From: Gammaproteobacteria bacterium
Lineage (GTDB): Bacteria; Pseudomonadota; Gammaproteobacteria; Pseudomonadales; Alcanivoracaceae
NCBI GenBank assembly: GCA_018067045.1
Contig: JAGPVL010000044.1
Location: 1 to 39,416, forward strand
Length of the DNA stretch: 39,416 nucleotides
Reading direction: 5' to 3'
This document shows, in pieces, positions 1-8,127 of the stretch (position 1 is the first letter of the stretch; each line of letters opens with the position of its first letter). The notes beneath the pieces are model-generated. The model was not told where the DNA came from and did not search any database. It was given only the letters and a program-made list of their open reading frames with translations. A program made the position numbers and the translations under genes.

Positions 1-27
1 AAAGCCCGGCAATTGCCGGGCTTTTTT
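1..27. terminator. Intrinsic terminator hairpin
   Basis: A perfect palindromic stem (AAAGCCCGGC / GCCGGGCTTT, with AATT at its centre) is followed on the plus strand by a run of six T. It would end a plus-strand transcript coming from left of the window. Being symmetric, it could also stop the minus-strand lipoprotein gene that ends at 89, although the tract on that side is cut by the window edge. Confidence 0.85.
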
Positions 28-88
28 GTGGGTGCCTTTCTGTCACAAACGACATTGGCCGTGGCAGAAGTCCTCCGTTGGGCGTGGA

Positions 89-400
89 CTATTCGCCACA
101 AACAACGGTTGTGGTCTTGCCAACGATTCCGAGCAGGCTGGTAAAGTTAACGTCTACGCTGCCGACTTTAGTGATGCCGCCGTTTTCTTTGGCTGCTGCT
201 ACACCAGCGTTGCCGGTGCTGACCAAGCCAAGAATGTTGACCATGGTGGCGTTGCCGCGCTTGTCGCACGCGGTAGCGTTGTCGCGAACATCAACAGGCG
301 CGTTGTAGCTGTTGAAGATAAGGCCGCCGCTGTAAGGCGTTTGGCAGCCAGTTAGTAGAGCGGATGAAGCAATCGCTAGTGCGAGAAATACCTTTTTCAT
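89..400 (-). CDS. TRL-like family small lipoprotein
   Basis: Predicted lipoprotein of 103 residues. The N-terminus MKKVFLALAIASSALLTGC is a typical lipoprotein signal with lipobox L-T-G-C and the lipidated Cys at position 19. The mature part has the features I associate with TRL-like proteins (tRNA-associated-locus lipoproteins, Pfam TRL): a segment of the type NILGLVSTGNAG near residue 55, an AAAKENGGITKVGSVD stretch, and a C-terminal TTTVVCGE. Function of the family is unknown. An AGGGAG ribosome site lies eight bases before the ATG. It follows acs on the same strand, 93 bases downstream, but probably has its own A/T-rich promoter (about 420-435). The family call is from motif memory and has not been searched. 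Confidence 0.8.
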   Translation of the reverse strand: MKKVFLALAIASSALLTGCQTPYSGGLIFNSYNAPVDVRDNATACDKRGNATMVNILGLVSTGNAGVAAAKENGGITKVGSVDVNFTSLLGIVGKTTTVVCGE

Positions 401-493
401 GATGAAGCTCCCTGATTAATTATTATCATAATAAGTGTCCTCGACGGAGGAGGCCTTACCTTAGTAATTGTGACGCTTATATGTCAAATCAGG

Positions 494-2431
494 CTACTTG
501 TTCACACGCTGTTCAATAAGCTGCTCGACCACACTCGGGTCTGCCAGTGTGGACGTATCGCCAAGGGTGTCGAGTTCATTGGCAGCAATTTTGCGCAGGA
601 TGCGACGCATAATTTTGCCAGAGCGTGTTTTGGGCAGGCCTGGGGCAAATTGGATTAAATCCGGTTTGGCGATAGCACCGATTTCGGTGCCGACAAAGTT
701 GCGCAGTTCTTTCATCAGCTCATCAGTGGCGCTTACGCCGGCCATTAGCGAAACGTACGCGTAGATGCCCTGTCCCTTCACATCGTGGGGGTAGCCAACC
801 ACGGCGGCCTCGGCAACGGCATTGTGTAGTACCAGCGCGGATTCTACTTCGGCGGTGCCAAGACGATGCCCTGAGACGTTAAGCACGTCGTCAACGCGAC
901 CGGTAATCCAGTAATAGCCGTCTTCGTCGCGGCGCGCACCGTCGCCGGTAAAGTAGGCATTTTTATAGGTCGAAAAGTAGGTGTCGATCATGCGTTGATG
1001 ATCGCCATAGATGGAACGAATTTGGCTTGGCCAGCTCGATTTGATAATTAAGTTGCCGGATGCAGCGCCTTCGAGTTCGTTGCCGTCTGGATCAACCAAG
1101 GCGGGCTCTACGCCAAACATTGGCAGCGTGGCAGAGCCGGGCTTCAGCGCCGTCGCGCCGGGCAGTGGTGCGATCATGATGGCGCCGGTTTCGGTTTGCC
1201 ACCACGTGTCGACGATCGGACAGCGTTGCTCGCCGACAACCTTTGAGTACCATTCCCACGCTTCGGGATTGATCGGTTCGCCAACAGTACCGAGTAGTTT
1301 TAAGGATTGTCGTGATGCTTTTGTGACGGCTTCATCGCCGAGGGCCATTAGCGCTCGGATGGCAGTGGGGGCCGTGTAAAAAATATTAACCTTGTGCTTA
1401 TCGATCACTTGCCAAAAACGTGAGGCATCGGGATATGTTGGTACGCCTTCAAACATTAATGTCGTGGCACCGTTCGCGAGTGGGCCGTAAAGAATATAAG
1501 AGTGTCCCGTGATCCAGCCGACATCTGCGGTGCACCAATAAATATCGCCATCGTGATAATCAAACACATATTTGTGCGTTAGCGCGGCGTTAAGCAGGTA
1601 GCCCGCGGTCGTATGCAAAACGCCTTTAGGTTTTCCGGTTGAGCCCGAGGTGTACAAAATAAACAGTGGGTCTTCGGCGTCCATCGATTCCGCGGGGCAG
1701 GTTGCGTCGACGGTTTGAGTTGCTTCGTGATACCAGACGTCACGTTTGTCATTCCAAGCGACGGCGCCGCCAGTGCGGCGTACGACAATATTGGTATGCG
1801 TGTTGGGGCAGCTTAATAATGCTTTGTCGGTGTTGGCTTTGAGAGGAATATTTTTGCCGCCACGAACGCCTTCGTCTGCAGTAATGACCACGCACGCTTC
1901 AGCATCGAGAATGCGATCTTTTAACGCTTCTGGTGAGAAGCCACCAAATACAACGGAGTGTATGGCGCCGATGCGTGCGCAGGCGAGCATGGCGTAAGCC
2001 GCTTCGGGAATCATGGGCATATAAATGCAAACACGATCGCCTTTTTGTACACCGCGTTGTTTTAATACATTGGCTAAACGACAAACGTGTTCGTGCAGTG
2101 CGTTGTAGCTAATGTGCTGTTGTTGGTCTGGCTCGTCGCCTTCCCAGATGATGGCGGTTTGATCGCCGCGGGTGGCAAGATGGCGATCGATACAGTTACT
2201 GGTGATATTGAGTTTGGCGCCGCTGAACCAGCGAGCACTGCCTTCGTTAAAGTCCCACTCGCTGATGCTGTTCCAAGGTTTGTCCCAGCTAATAAATTCG
2301 TTCGCGCGTGCGGCCCAAAAAGTATCGGGAGACTCGATGGATTCTTTGTACCACGCATCGTAGGTCGGTTTGTCGATAAGCGCTTGGCGTTTGAACTGTT
2401 CGTTGACCGGATAGGTTTTGATGCTGGACAT
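494..2431 (-). CDS. acs: Acetyl-CoA synthetase (acetate--CoA ligase)
   Basis: Activates acetate to acetyl-AMP and then acetyl-CoA in the cytoplasm, the high-affinity route for acetate use. At 645 residues it is close to the usual length (about 650). Visible motifs are the AMP-binding P-loop [13 protein letters not shown] (around residues 260-275), the hinge/A8 region [16 protein letters not shown] near 525, and the C-terminal [11 protein letters not shown] motif, whose Lys606 is the residue acetylated by Pat-type acetyltransferases in the family. A GGAGA ribosome site precedes the ATG. The gene lies beyond the panD terminator, so it is a separate transcription unit. In Pseudomonas an acs gene also sits near panD, so the position is ancestral. 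In that lineage acetate use is controlled by CbrAB-type and other regulators; no direct operator is evident here. Confidence 0.97.
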   Translation of the reverse strand: MSSIKTYPVNEQFKRQALIDKPTYDAWYKESIESPDTFWAARANEFISWDKPWNSISEWDFNEGSARWFSGAKLNITSNCIDRHLATRGDQTAIIWEGDEPDQQQHISYNALHEHVCRLANVLKQRGVQKGDRVCIYMPMIPEAAYAMLACARIGAIHSVVFGGFSPEALKDRILDAEACVVITADEGVRGGKNIPLKANTDKALLSCPNTHTNIVVRRTGGAVAWNDKRDVWYHEATQTVDATCPAESMDAEDPLFILYTSGSTGKPKGVLHTTAGYLLNAALTHKYVFDYHDGDIYWCTADVGWITGHSYILYGPLANGATTLMFEGVPTYPDASRFWQVIDKHKVNIFYTAPTAIRALMALGDEAVTKASRQSLKLLGTVGEPINPEAWEWYSKVVGEQRCPIVDTWWQTETGAIMIAPLPGATALKPGSATLPMFGVEPALVDPDGNELEGAASGNLIIKSSWPSQIRSIYGDHQRMIDTYFSTYKNAYFTGDGARRDEDGYYWITGRVDDVLNVSGHRLGTAEVESALVLHNAVAEAAVVGYPHDVKGQGIYAYVSLMAGVSATDELMKELRNFVGTEIGAIAKPDLIQFAPGLPKTRSGKIMRRILRKIAANELDTLGDTSTLADPSVVEQLIEQRVNK

Positions 2432-2582
2432 GTAGAAGTCTCCGTACTTCAGGCGGTAGCAAGAATGCGTGCGCCTCGTTAAATATTTGGAATTTGATGA
2501 TCTTAGATTTGATAGCCACTATTGACCAATTGGTGCGGTAGGTAAAGAGGCGGAGAAGGCAACTGTTGGATTTTCGATCAAT

Positions 2583-2612
2583 AAAAAAACGCCGGCGAAT
2601 GCCGGCGTTTTT
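2583..2612 (-). terminator. Intrinsic terminator of the pan genes
   Basis: The stem ACGCCGGC / GCCGGCGT with a GAAT loop (ATTC on the minus strand) is flanked by A and T runs. Read on the minus strand it ends in seven T and lies about 35 bases after the panD stop codon. It closes the pan transcript before acs. Confidence 0.9.
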
Positions 2613-2645
2613 GTCTGCAATGTCCCAAGGGTTGGTATGCCTTAA

Positions 2646-3026
2646 TCAGGCAACCTGAACGGGTATTGCATTGCTAGAACCTTTCACCGCATTACCATCA
2701 GCCAGATAGACTAGGCGTGGCTTGAAGTTAATCAGCTCCGCTGAAGAGTAATTCGCATAGGCGCAGATGATCAGGCGATCACCAGGCTGTGCTTTATGCG
2801 CCGCAGCACCATTCACCGAAATCATGCAGGAATTTTCTTCTGCACGAATCGCGTAGGTGGTGAAGCGCTCGCCGTTATCGACGTTATAAATTTGGATCTG
2901 CTCATACTCGAGAATACCTGCCATATCGAGCAGGTTGCCATCAATGGCACAGGAGCCTTCATACTCGAGCTCAGCGTGCGTGACGTGAGCCTTGTGCAGT
3001 TTGGCTTTCAACATGGTGCACTGCAT
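2646..3026 (-). CDS. panD: Aspartate 1-decarboxylase proenzyme
   Basis: Makes beta-alanine from L-aspartate for pantothenate and CoA synthesis. The protein is 126 residues, the normal length. The self-processing site is present: in YEGSCAID the Gly24-Ser25 bond is cleaved and Ser25 becomes the catalytic pyruvoyl group. The conserved NGAAAH segment and the C-terminal AIPVQVA match the family. The start is supported by AGAGG eight bases before the ATG. It is the last gene of the minus-strand pan cluster, 105 bases after panC, and is followed by a strong terminator. Confidence 0.97.
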   Translation of the reverse strand: MQCTMLKAKLHKAHVTHAELEYEGSCAIDGNLLDMAGILEYEQIQIYNVDNGERFTTYAIRAEENSCMISVNGAAAHKAQPGDRLIICAYANYSSAELINFKPRLVYLADGNAVKGSSNAIPVQVA

Positions 3027-3131
3027 AGATGTTACCTCTCTTAGCCGCCCATACTACGATGAACCGCGCAAGTTGCTCTTAGCGCTAGTGTCGAAAAAGG
3101 CGCGCCAGTATGCCTTAATCATTGAGCGTGC

Positions 3132-3974
3132 TCAAACTACCAAGGTGACATTATCTATCAAACGGGTGACACCTAATTTGGCCGCAACGGCAATCACTAG
3201 GCGGCTGTCCGGCGAAGTGGCCGGCGCAAGGGTGTCCGCATTGGCAATGTTAAGGTAATCAACCTTGAAGCCACTTGCTTCAAGGGTTTGCGAGTGCTCG
3301 CTTTCAAGTGCGCGGTAATTGTGGTTTCCAGCGTGAATCGCAGCGCTTAAAGCCTGTAAAACCTTGTTTATCTGCGCCGCTTGTTGCTTTTCTTCGGCGG
3401 AAAGGTAGCCATTTCTGGAGCTCATGGCGAGGCCATTCGGCTCCCGATGGGTTGCAACCGCGATAATCTGCACGGGCATGAACAGGTCTTTGACCATACG
3501 TCGAATAACGGCCAGTTGTTGAAAGTCCTTTTCGCCGAAGCAGGCGATATCTGGGCTAACGATATTAAGTAGCTTGCTGACTACCGTCGTGACGCCGCGA
3601 AAGTGGCCGGGACGGCTGCTGCCGCACAGGTGGTCGCCGAGTGCGTCGACGTCGACCCAAGTGAGGTTTTTGTCGGGATACATTTCGTCAACGGAAGGGG
3701 CGAATAGCAGGTTGCACTGGGCGCTACGCAGTTGTTCTGCATCTGCGTTCAAGGTACGTGGGTAGGCGTCAAAGTCTTCGTTGGGGCCGAATTGGGTCGG
3801 ATTAACGAAGATACTAGCGACTACGCGATCTGCATGTTGCCGCGCTGCGTCGACGAGGGAAATATGTCCAGCATGAAGGTTGCCCATGGTCGGAACGAAA
3901 CCGACGCTGAGCCCGGCACGCTGCCAGTCACGGACCTGCTGACGTACGTCAGCGATGGTATGGACGATATCCAT
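3132..3974 (-). CDS. panC: Pantothenate synthetase
   Basis: Joins pantoate and beta-alanine using ATP. The nucleotidyltransferase HIGH-type motif is HAGH at residues 34-37, and the KMSKS-like MSSRN lies near residue 187. FVNPTQFGPNEDFDAYPRTL and CFGEKDFQQL are family signatures. I start it at the ATG at 3974 (280 residues), because GGAG lies five bases upstream. A GTG two codons earlier would give two extra residues but sits inside that ribosome site. It lies 99 bases downstream of panB, a wider gap than usual for panB-panC pairs; I see no gene or clear RNA element in it. Confidence 0.97.
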   Translation of the reverse strand: MDIVHTIADVRQQVRDWQRAGLSVGFVPTMGNLHAGHISLVDAARQHADRVVASIFVNPTQFGPNEDFDAYPRTLNADAEQLRSAQCNLLFAPSVDEMYPDKNLTWVDVDALGDHLCGSSRPGHFRGVTTVVSKLLNIVSPDIACFGEKDFQQLAVIRRMVKDLFMPVQIIAVATHREPNGLAMSSRNGYLSAEEKQQAAQINKVLQALSAAIHAGNHNYRALESEHSQTLEASGFKVDYLNIANADTLAPATSPDSRLVIAVAAKLGVTRLIDNVTLVV

Positions 3975-4073
3975 AAACACTCCGGTATTCCGAAAGAAGA
4001 AACGCTGAGCCTGCTTATGCGTAGAGAATGCGCGGAGGCCACTGAGGTGGCGCCGCGCGCAGGACCAATGTGG

Positions 4074-4862
4074 CTAGAAGCAGTGCTCGGCGGCTGGAAA
4101 TGAGCCGTCTTTGATGGCGGTGTCATAGGCTTTAAAGGCGTCGCTAATACTGGCCTGGCCATCGAGAAAGTTCTTCACAAAGCGAGCAGGCTTGCCGGGC
4201 GTGATGCCGAGCAAGTCGTGCATTACTAGGACTTGGCCGTCGCACTCAGGGCCGGCACCAATACCAATGACGGGTACGGTAACGGCCGCCACGATTTTGG
4301 CTGTGACGGCGCGTGGCACGCATTCCAGCAGCAACACATCGGCGCCAGCTGCAGCCAGTGCTTGTGCGTCGGCAATGAGTTGGTTGGCGGTTTCTTCGTC
4401 ACGGCCTTGGACGCGATAGCCGCCGAAGGTGTTCACGCTTTGCGGTGTTAAACCGAGGTGGGCACACACGGGGACGCCGTTTTGCTTGAGGGCGCTGATG
4501 GTGGGGGCAAGCCAGCCAGCGCCTTCGAGTTTGACCATATTGGCGCCAGCGGCCATCAACTGGTGAGAGGCGTCTAATGCCCGCTCGAGGGTGGCGGCAC
4601 TCATAAAGGGTAGGTCTGCCATGATCAGCGCGCCTTGGTTGCCACGAGCCACGCATGCGGTGTGGTAGGCAATATCGGCCACTGTGACGGGCAGGGTGCT
4701 GTCGTGACCCTGCAAGACCATGCCGAGGGAGTCGCCAATAAGCATGGCATCTATGCCAGCAGCGCTGATTTGCGTGGCAAAGCAGGCGTCGTAGGCAGTG
4801 GCAACGGAGAACTTGCTACCGTCTTTTTTGCATTGCTGCAGGGTGCGAAGGGTTACGGCCAT
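4074..4862 (-). CDS. panB: 3-methyl-2-oxobutanoate hydroxymethyltransferase
   Basis: First committed step of pantoate synthesis: transfers a hydroxymethyl group from 5,10-methylene-THF to alpha-ketoisovalerate. The 262 residues are full length. Metal and substrate residues of the family are in place: Asp44 in [20 protein letters not shown], Asp83 in MADLPFMS, and Lys111/Glu113 in VKLEG. AGGATA precedes the ATG by five bases. It is the first of the three pan genes, downstream of the deoxynucleoside kinase and folK. The use of a folate cofactor and the neighbouring folK make a sensible functional cluster. Confidence 0.97.
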   Translation of the reverse strand: MAVTLRTLQQCKKDGSKFSVATAYDACFATQISAAGIDAMLIGDSLGMVLQGHDSTLPVTVADIAYHTACVARGNQGALIMADLPFMSAATLERALDASHQLMAAGANMVKLEGAGWLAPTISALKQNGVPVCAHLGLTPQSVNTFGGYRVQGRDEETANQLIADAQALAAAGADVLLLECVPRAVTAKIVAAVTVPVIGIGAGPECDGQVLVMHDLLGITPGKPARFVKNFLDGQASISDAFKAYDTAIKDGSFPAAEHCF

Positions 4863-4967
4863 GGCGGTATCCTGCGACGTTAAATTAAGGGTGACGGAGT
4901 TGTCGTTGGCTGGCGGGTTGCCAGCGCCGCGACTTATAAATGCCGCTGCGTCAGTTAGCGCGGCGGT

Positions 4968-5642
4968 TTAAAGCAGCGGGCGGGGGTTAAAATAGTGCCG
5001 CCCAGAGCGGATGTCCAGCGCATAGTCGACCAGTTGCTGGTAATCCTCTTCACGATTGACGATATCAATATCGGTGGAGTTGATAATGAGCAGTGGTGAG
5101 CGGTCATAAAAATGGAAGAAGCGCGCGTAGGCGTCATTGAGGCGATCAAGATAGGCGCCGTTAATATCGCGTTCGCTGGCGACGCCGCGTTGTTGGATTC
5201 GCTGCAATAGCACATCGCTTGGTGCTTGCAGATAAATCACCAAGTCCGGAGTCGGGGCATCAAACGTCATGTGTTGATAGACATTCTGATAGAGCTTGTA
5301 TTCATCTTCATCAAGAGTGACTTCGGCGAACAGTTTATCTTTATCGATGAGGAAGTCGCTGACTTTGACATCGGTAAAGAGATCTTCTTGGCGAGCGTCA
5401 CGCAGTTGTTCTGCTCGCTGAAATAAAAAGAATAACTGCGTTTGTAGTGCGTAGCGCTTTGGGTCTTGATAAAAGCGTTCGAGAAAGGGATTCTCTTGCG
5501 GTCGTTCAAGCAGTACTTGGTAGTTGAATGTTTCGGCAAGGCGATGCGCGAGAGTGGTTTTACCAACACCTATGGCGCCTTCGACGGCAATAAAGCGCGG
5601 TAAGCTGCCGCTGCTGCGCAGTGATTCGAGCTTAGGATTCAA
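4968..5642 (-). CDS. Deoxynucleoside kinase family protein
   Basis: Predicted cytoplasmic kinase of the deoxyadenosine/deoxycytidine/deoxyguanosine kinase family (dNK), which phosphorylates deoxynucleosides for salvage. It is 224 residues long, with a P-loop GAIGVGKT at 22-29. The following ENPFLERFYQDPKRYALQTQ segment and the LID-type region with several Arg (LLQRIQQRG) are typical. The substrate cannot be told from sequence. The start is TTG, and it overlaps the folK stop as TTGA (four bases), with GGAGA about nine bases upstream, so translation is probably coupled to folK. No ATG offers a better start before the P-loop. Confidence 0.9.
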   Translation of the reverse strand: MNPKLESLRSSGSLPRFIAVEGAIGVGKTTLAHRLAETFNYQVLLERPQENPFLERFYQDPKRYALQTQLFFLFQRAEQLRDARQEDLFTDVKVSDFLIDKDKLFAEVTLDEDEYKLYQNVYQHMTFDAPTPDLVIYLQAPSDVLLQRIQQRGVASERDINGAYLDRLNDAYARFFHFYDRSPLLIINSTDIDIVNREEDYQQLVDYALDIRSGRHYFNPRPLL

Positions 5643-6145
5643 ACGTTAATTCTCCAGTTAGCTTCGCCATGGTACCAGATGCCATTTTTGTCGCAGCTGC
5701 GGTATAGAGCTTCTATCGTACGGCCGTCGGGCAGCACATGTGTGGCAGCGATAGCGTGCCATGGCACCAGCACAAATGCACGGCTACCTAAATGCGGGTG
5801 TGGGACGATGAGTGTAGGTTGGTCGATGACGTCGTCACCGTAACTCAAGATGTCGAGGTCGAGTACCCGTTCGCCCCAGTGCCGTGTTGGCGTGCGGCCG
5901 GCGGCGACTTCAATTTGCTGCAATTGATTAAGCAGTTCCGTGGCAGAAAACTGCGTGGTGATTTCGGCAACGGCGTTGAGGAAGTCAGGCTGATCTTGTG
6001 GGCCAACGGGGGTGGTGCGAAATAGCGGTGACGCGCGTAAGACTTGCGTGTCGGGCAGGGAGTTCATTGCTTGTAGGGCAAGCGTGAGCGATGCCTCGGT
6101 GTCGCCGAGATTGCTACCTAAACCAATAAAGCAATTCGTTGGCAT
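5639..6145 (-). CDS. folK: 2-amino-4-hydroxy-6-hydroxymethyldihydropteridine pyrophosphokinase
   Basis: Transfers pyrophosphate from ATP to the pterin precursor of folate. Signature elements are FIGLGSNLGD at the N-terminus, PVGPQDQPDFLNAV near 46-59, and the catalytic ERVLDLDIL, in which Arg93, Asp96 and Asp98 match the known active-site residues. The PHPHLGSRAFVLVP segment follows. I choose the ATG at 6145 (168 residues). It lies four bases after the pcnB stop, and the protein starts right at the first beta strand. A start 16 codons earlier would run into pcnB. The ribosome site is weak, which fits coupling to pcnB. The 3' end overlaps the deoxynucleoside kinase gene. Confidence 0.96.
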   Translation of the reverse strand: MPTNCFIGLGSNLGDTEASLTLALQAMNSLPDTQVLRASPLFRTTPVGPQDQPDFLNAVAEITTQFSATELLNQLQQIEVAAGRTPTRHWGERVLDLDILSYGDDVIDQPTLIVPHPHLGSRAFVLVPWHAIAATHVLPDGRTIEALYRSCDKNGIWYHGEANWRINV

Positions 6146-6149
6146 GGTT

Positions 6150-7520
6150 TTATGTCTGCCGTGGTGGGCGTCGACGGCGCCGCTTAGCGCCACCGGATTG
6201 CTGCCCTAGGCTGCGCACGAGTTGTTCTTTCTCGACACTGTCGGCTTGCTGATAGTGCGTCCACCAATCACCGAGGCCAGGCGCGATTTCGCCGGCATGT
6301 TCGCGTAGTAACAGAAAGTCGTAGGCGGCGCGAAAGCGTGGGTGTTCCATTAGCGCTTCGGCACGGCGGCCATGGCGATTATCTAGTCGCCCTTGGAAAT
6401 CCCATATTTCTCGCATCGTTGTCGAGAAGCGTTTGGGAATACTGGTGACTTTGATTTGTTCGTTGAGAACTTGTCCCGCGGCCTTGGCCATCGCAGGCGC
6501 GTAGGGTACGCCCTTGGCGAGATTTTTCTCCAGCCGGGTATGCACAGATGGCCATAACAATACGGCATACAAAAACGCAGGTGTAACCGGCTTTTGCTGA
6601 GCGATACGAGCGTCGGTATTAATCGCCGCTTGTTCGATAAGTTTTTGCCAAATGTCGCGCTGGTCACTGTCATGCAGACGCTTACCGGTTTCGGGGAACA
6701 GCACGTCAAATAAACTGTAGCGTTGCAGTGACGCAAACGAGGCGCGAGCATGGCCGGTCAGGAATAATTTTAGCACTTCGTCGAAGAGTCGCGCCGACGG
6801 CACTTGATACAACAAGGTGGCGAGGGGACGCACTGGCTTTTCGGTTTCCGCCGCCATGTCGAAGCCGAGTTTGGCGGCGAAACGGGCCGCGCGCAGCATG
6901 CGCACAGGGTCTTCACGATAGCGCTGTTCTGGGTCGCCGATCATGCGAATTTGTTTGCGCTCAATATCTTTTAAGCTGCCAACGAAATCGTATAAGGCAA
7001 AGTTCGCGATGTTGTAGTAAAGCGCGTTAATAGTGAAGTCACGGCGCAGGGCATCTTCTTCGATGGTGCCGTAGGCATTGTCGCGAAGAATGAGGCCTTC
7101 GTCGTTAAGAGAATGACCAGCTTGATCGTCTTCGCGGTTATGCGCGCGAAAGGTGGACACCTCAATCATGTCGCGGCCAAACATGACATGCACCAAGCGA
7201 AAGCGGCGACCGATAATACGGCTACGACGAAAAATATCGCGGGCTTGCTCGGGGGTCGCGTTGGTAACGACGTCGAAATCTTTTGGCTCGCTGCCGGTTA
7301 GCATGTCGCGCAGAGCGCCGCCAACGAGGTAAGCGTCGTAGCCGGCCTTATGTAAACCATAAAGCACGTCCAATGCGGCACGGCTAATATGCTTGCGCGA
7401 AATTTGGTGATGCTCGCGCGAATGAATATGCGGCACCGGTATGTCGTTTGAATTCTTCCTAAAAATACGGGTCACAGCGTTGGCCATATTTAATAAAGGG
7501 GCTGACAACTTACGTGACAT
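6150..7520 (-). CDS. pcnB: Poly(A) polymerase I
   Basis: Adds 3' poly(A) tails that promote RNA decay. It has the class II nucleotidyltransferase fold, with GG at 67-68 (LVGGALRD) and the catalytic DFD at 81-83. The RNA-binding domain segment RIIGRRFRLVHVMFGRDMIEVSTFR and the DALRRDFTINALYY motif separate it from a CCA-adding enzyme. The C-terminus ends in a very basic tail (KRRRRRPPRQT), common in PcnB proteins. I place the start at the ATG at 7520 (456 residues), behind a GAAGAAGTGAG stretch. The ATG at 7556 (468 residues) has no ribosome site. It sits downstream of cbrB and the probable small RNA, as in Pseudomonas, and is followed by folK after four bases. Confidence 0.95.
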   Translation of the reverse strand: MSRKLSAPLLNMANAVTRIFRKNSNDIPVPHIHSREHHQISRKHISRAALDVLYGLHKAGYDAYLVGGALRDMLTGSEPKDFDVVTNATPEQARDIFRRSRIIGRRFRLVHVMFGRDMIEVSTFRAHNREDDQAGHSLNDEGLILRDNAYGTIEEDALRRDFTINALYYNIANFALYDFVGSLKDIERKQIRMIGDPEQRYREDPVRMLRAARFAAKLGFDMAAETEKPVRPLATLLYQVPSARLFDEVLKLFLTGHARASFASLQRYSLFDVLFPETGKRLHDSDQRDIWQKLIEQAAINTDARIAQQKPVTPAFLYAVLLWPSVHTRLEKNLAKGVPYAPAMAKAAGQVLNEQIKVTSIPKRFSTTMREIWDFQGRLDNRHGRRAEALMEHPRFRAAYDFLLLREHAGEIAPGLGDWWTHYQQADSVEKEQLVRSLGQQSGGAKRRRRRPPRQT

Positions 7521-7754
7521 GTGACTCACTTCTTCAGGTTTGCCGAAGTGGCGCATGGTAACACGGCTTCGGGTTAATGACGCGCAATGCTGTGTAGGCT
7601 TTGTGAGTGGCCGTTTGCAAACGCCATGGGTATAGGTGATTTATATTAGCCTAATAGAGGCCGCGGATTGTGCGGTGATAAAACAGTGTGGAAATGATGA
7701 GGCTGTGTTCTGGAGTGAGGAGGGGCTGGGAGTTATGAAAGCGTGAGCCCAGAT

Positions 7755-7787
7755 ATTAAAATGGGACCACAGCGTTGCTGTGGTCCC
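7755..7787 (-). terminator. Intrinsic terminator between cbrB and pcnB
   Basis: A perfect 11-bp stem GGGACCACAGC / GCTGTGGTCCC with a three-base loop is followed on the minus strand by ATTTTAAT. It would define the 3' end of the small RNA and stop read-through from cbrB into pcnB. pcnB must then have its own promoter within about 7530-7750, where I see no clear consensus. Confidence 0.85.
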
Positions 7788-7975
7788 GATTGCGCTGATG
7801 CTTTTTTGTTATTGTCTATATTTCTTATTTGCCTGCCATGATCCTCGTTAGAGGAATGATGGCGTTGCACTGCATTGGCTCGTCAAATTGTTATTATTTT
7901 TAATTCAGCCTATTTTTATTTTTTGTGGCCGTGAGCCTAATTTTAGCCGCTGTTTTATTGTTGTTAGTGGTCGGC
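7757..7975 (-). ncRNA. Probable CrcZ-like Hfq-titrating small RNA
   Basis: The 570 bases between cbrB and pcnB hold no credible protein gene. Read on the minus strand, the interval has repeated A-rich motifs of the AAnAAnAA type bound by Hfq with Crc: AACAACAATAAAACA (7965-7951), AATAAAAA within 7925-7911, AAAAATAATAACAAT (7901-7887) and AATAACAAAAAAG (7813-7801). The last lies just before an 11-bp terminator hairpin. In Pseudomonas the crcZ gene occupies exactly this slot and is activated by CbrB. The 5' end is estimated from a TATGAT box at 7987-7982 with no clear -35. I could not find a sigma-54 -24/-12 promoter, so the RNA might also be processed from the cbrB transcript. A small CCTC-TAAC-GAGG hairpin lies around 7842-7853. 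Identity is inferred from position and motifs. Confidence 0.7.
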
Positions 7976-8127
7976 TTGGTAATCATATTGAGGATTTGAC
8001 TGAACTAATGCAAGATTACGTGAATGCCTTTAAAATCAATGGTTTGCGAATTATTCGTCGTTCTGCCCCAAATCTGTGTAGCGACAATGTAACTGTTCTG
8101 TGTAGGACGGTAACACTTGTATAGTAA

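Noticed and set aside
7970-8100. Sigma-54 promoter for the small RNA
   Set aside because: I looked for GG-N10-GC with TTGGCA-like context on the minus strand. Candidates such as TTGGGGCAGAACGACG and AAGGCATTCACG have wrong spacing or lack the -12 GC.
7888-8124. 78-codon plus-strand frame in the cbrB-pcnB gap
   Set aside because: It has no ribosome site and no recognisable features. Its hydrophobic start is only the complement of the A-rich motifs of the likely small RNA.
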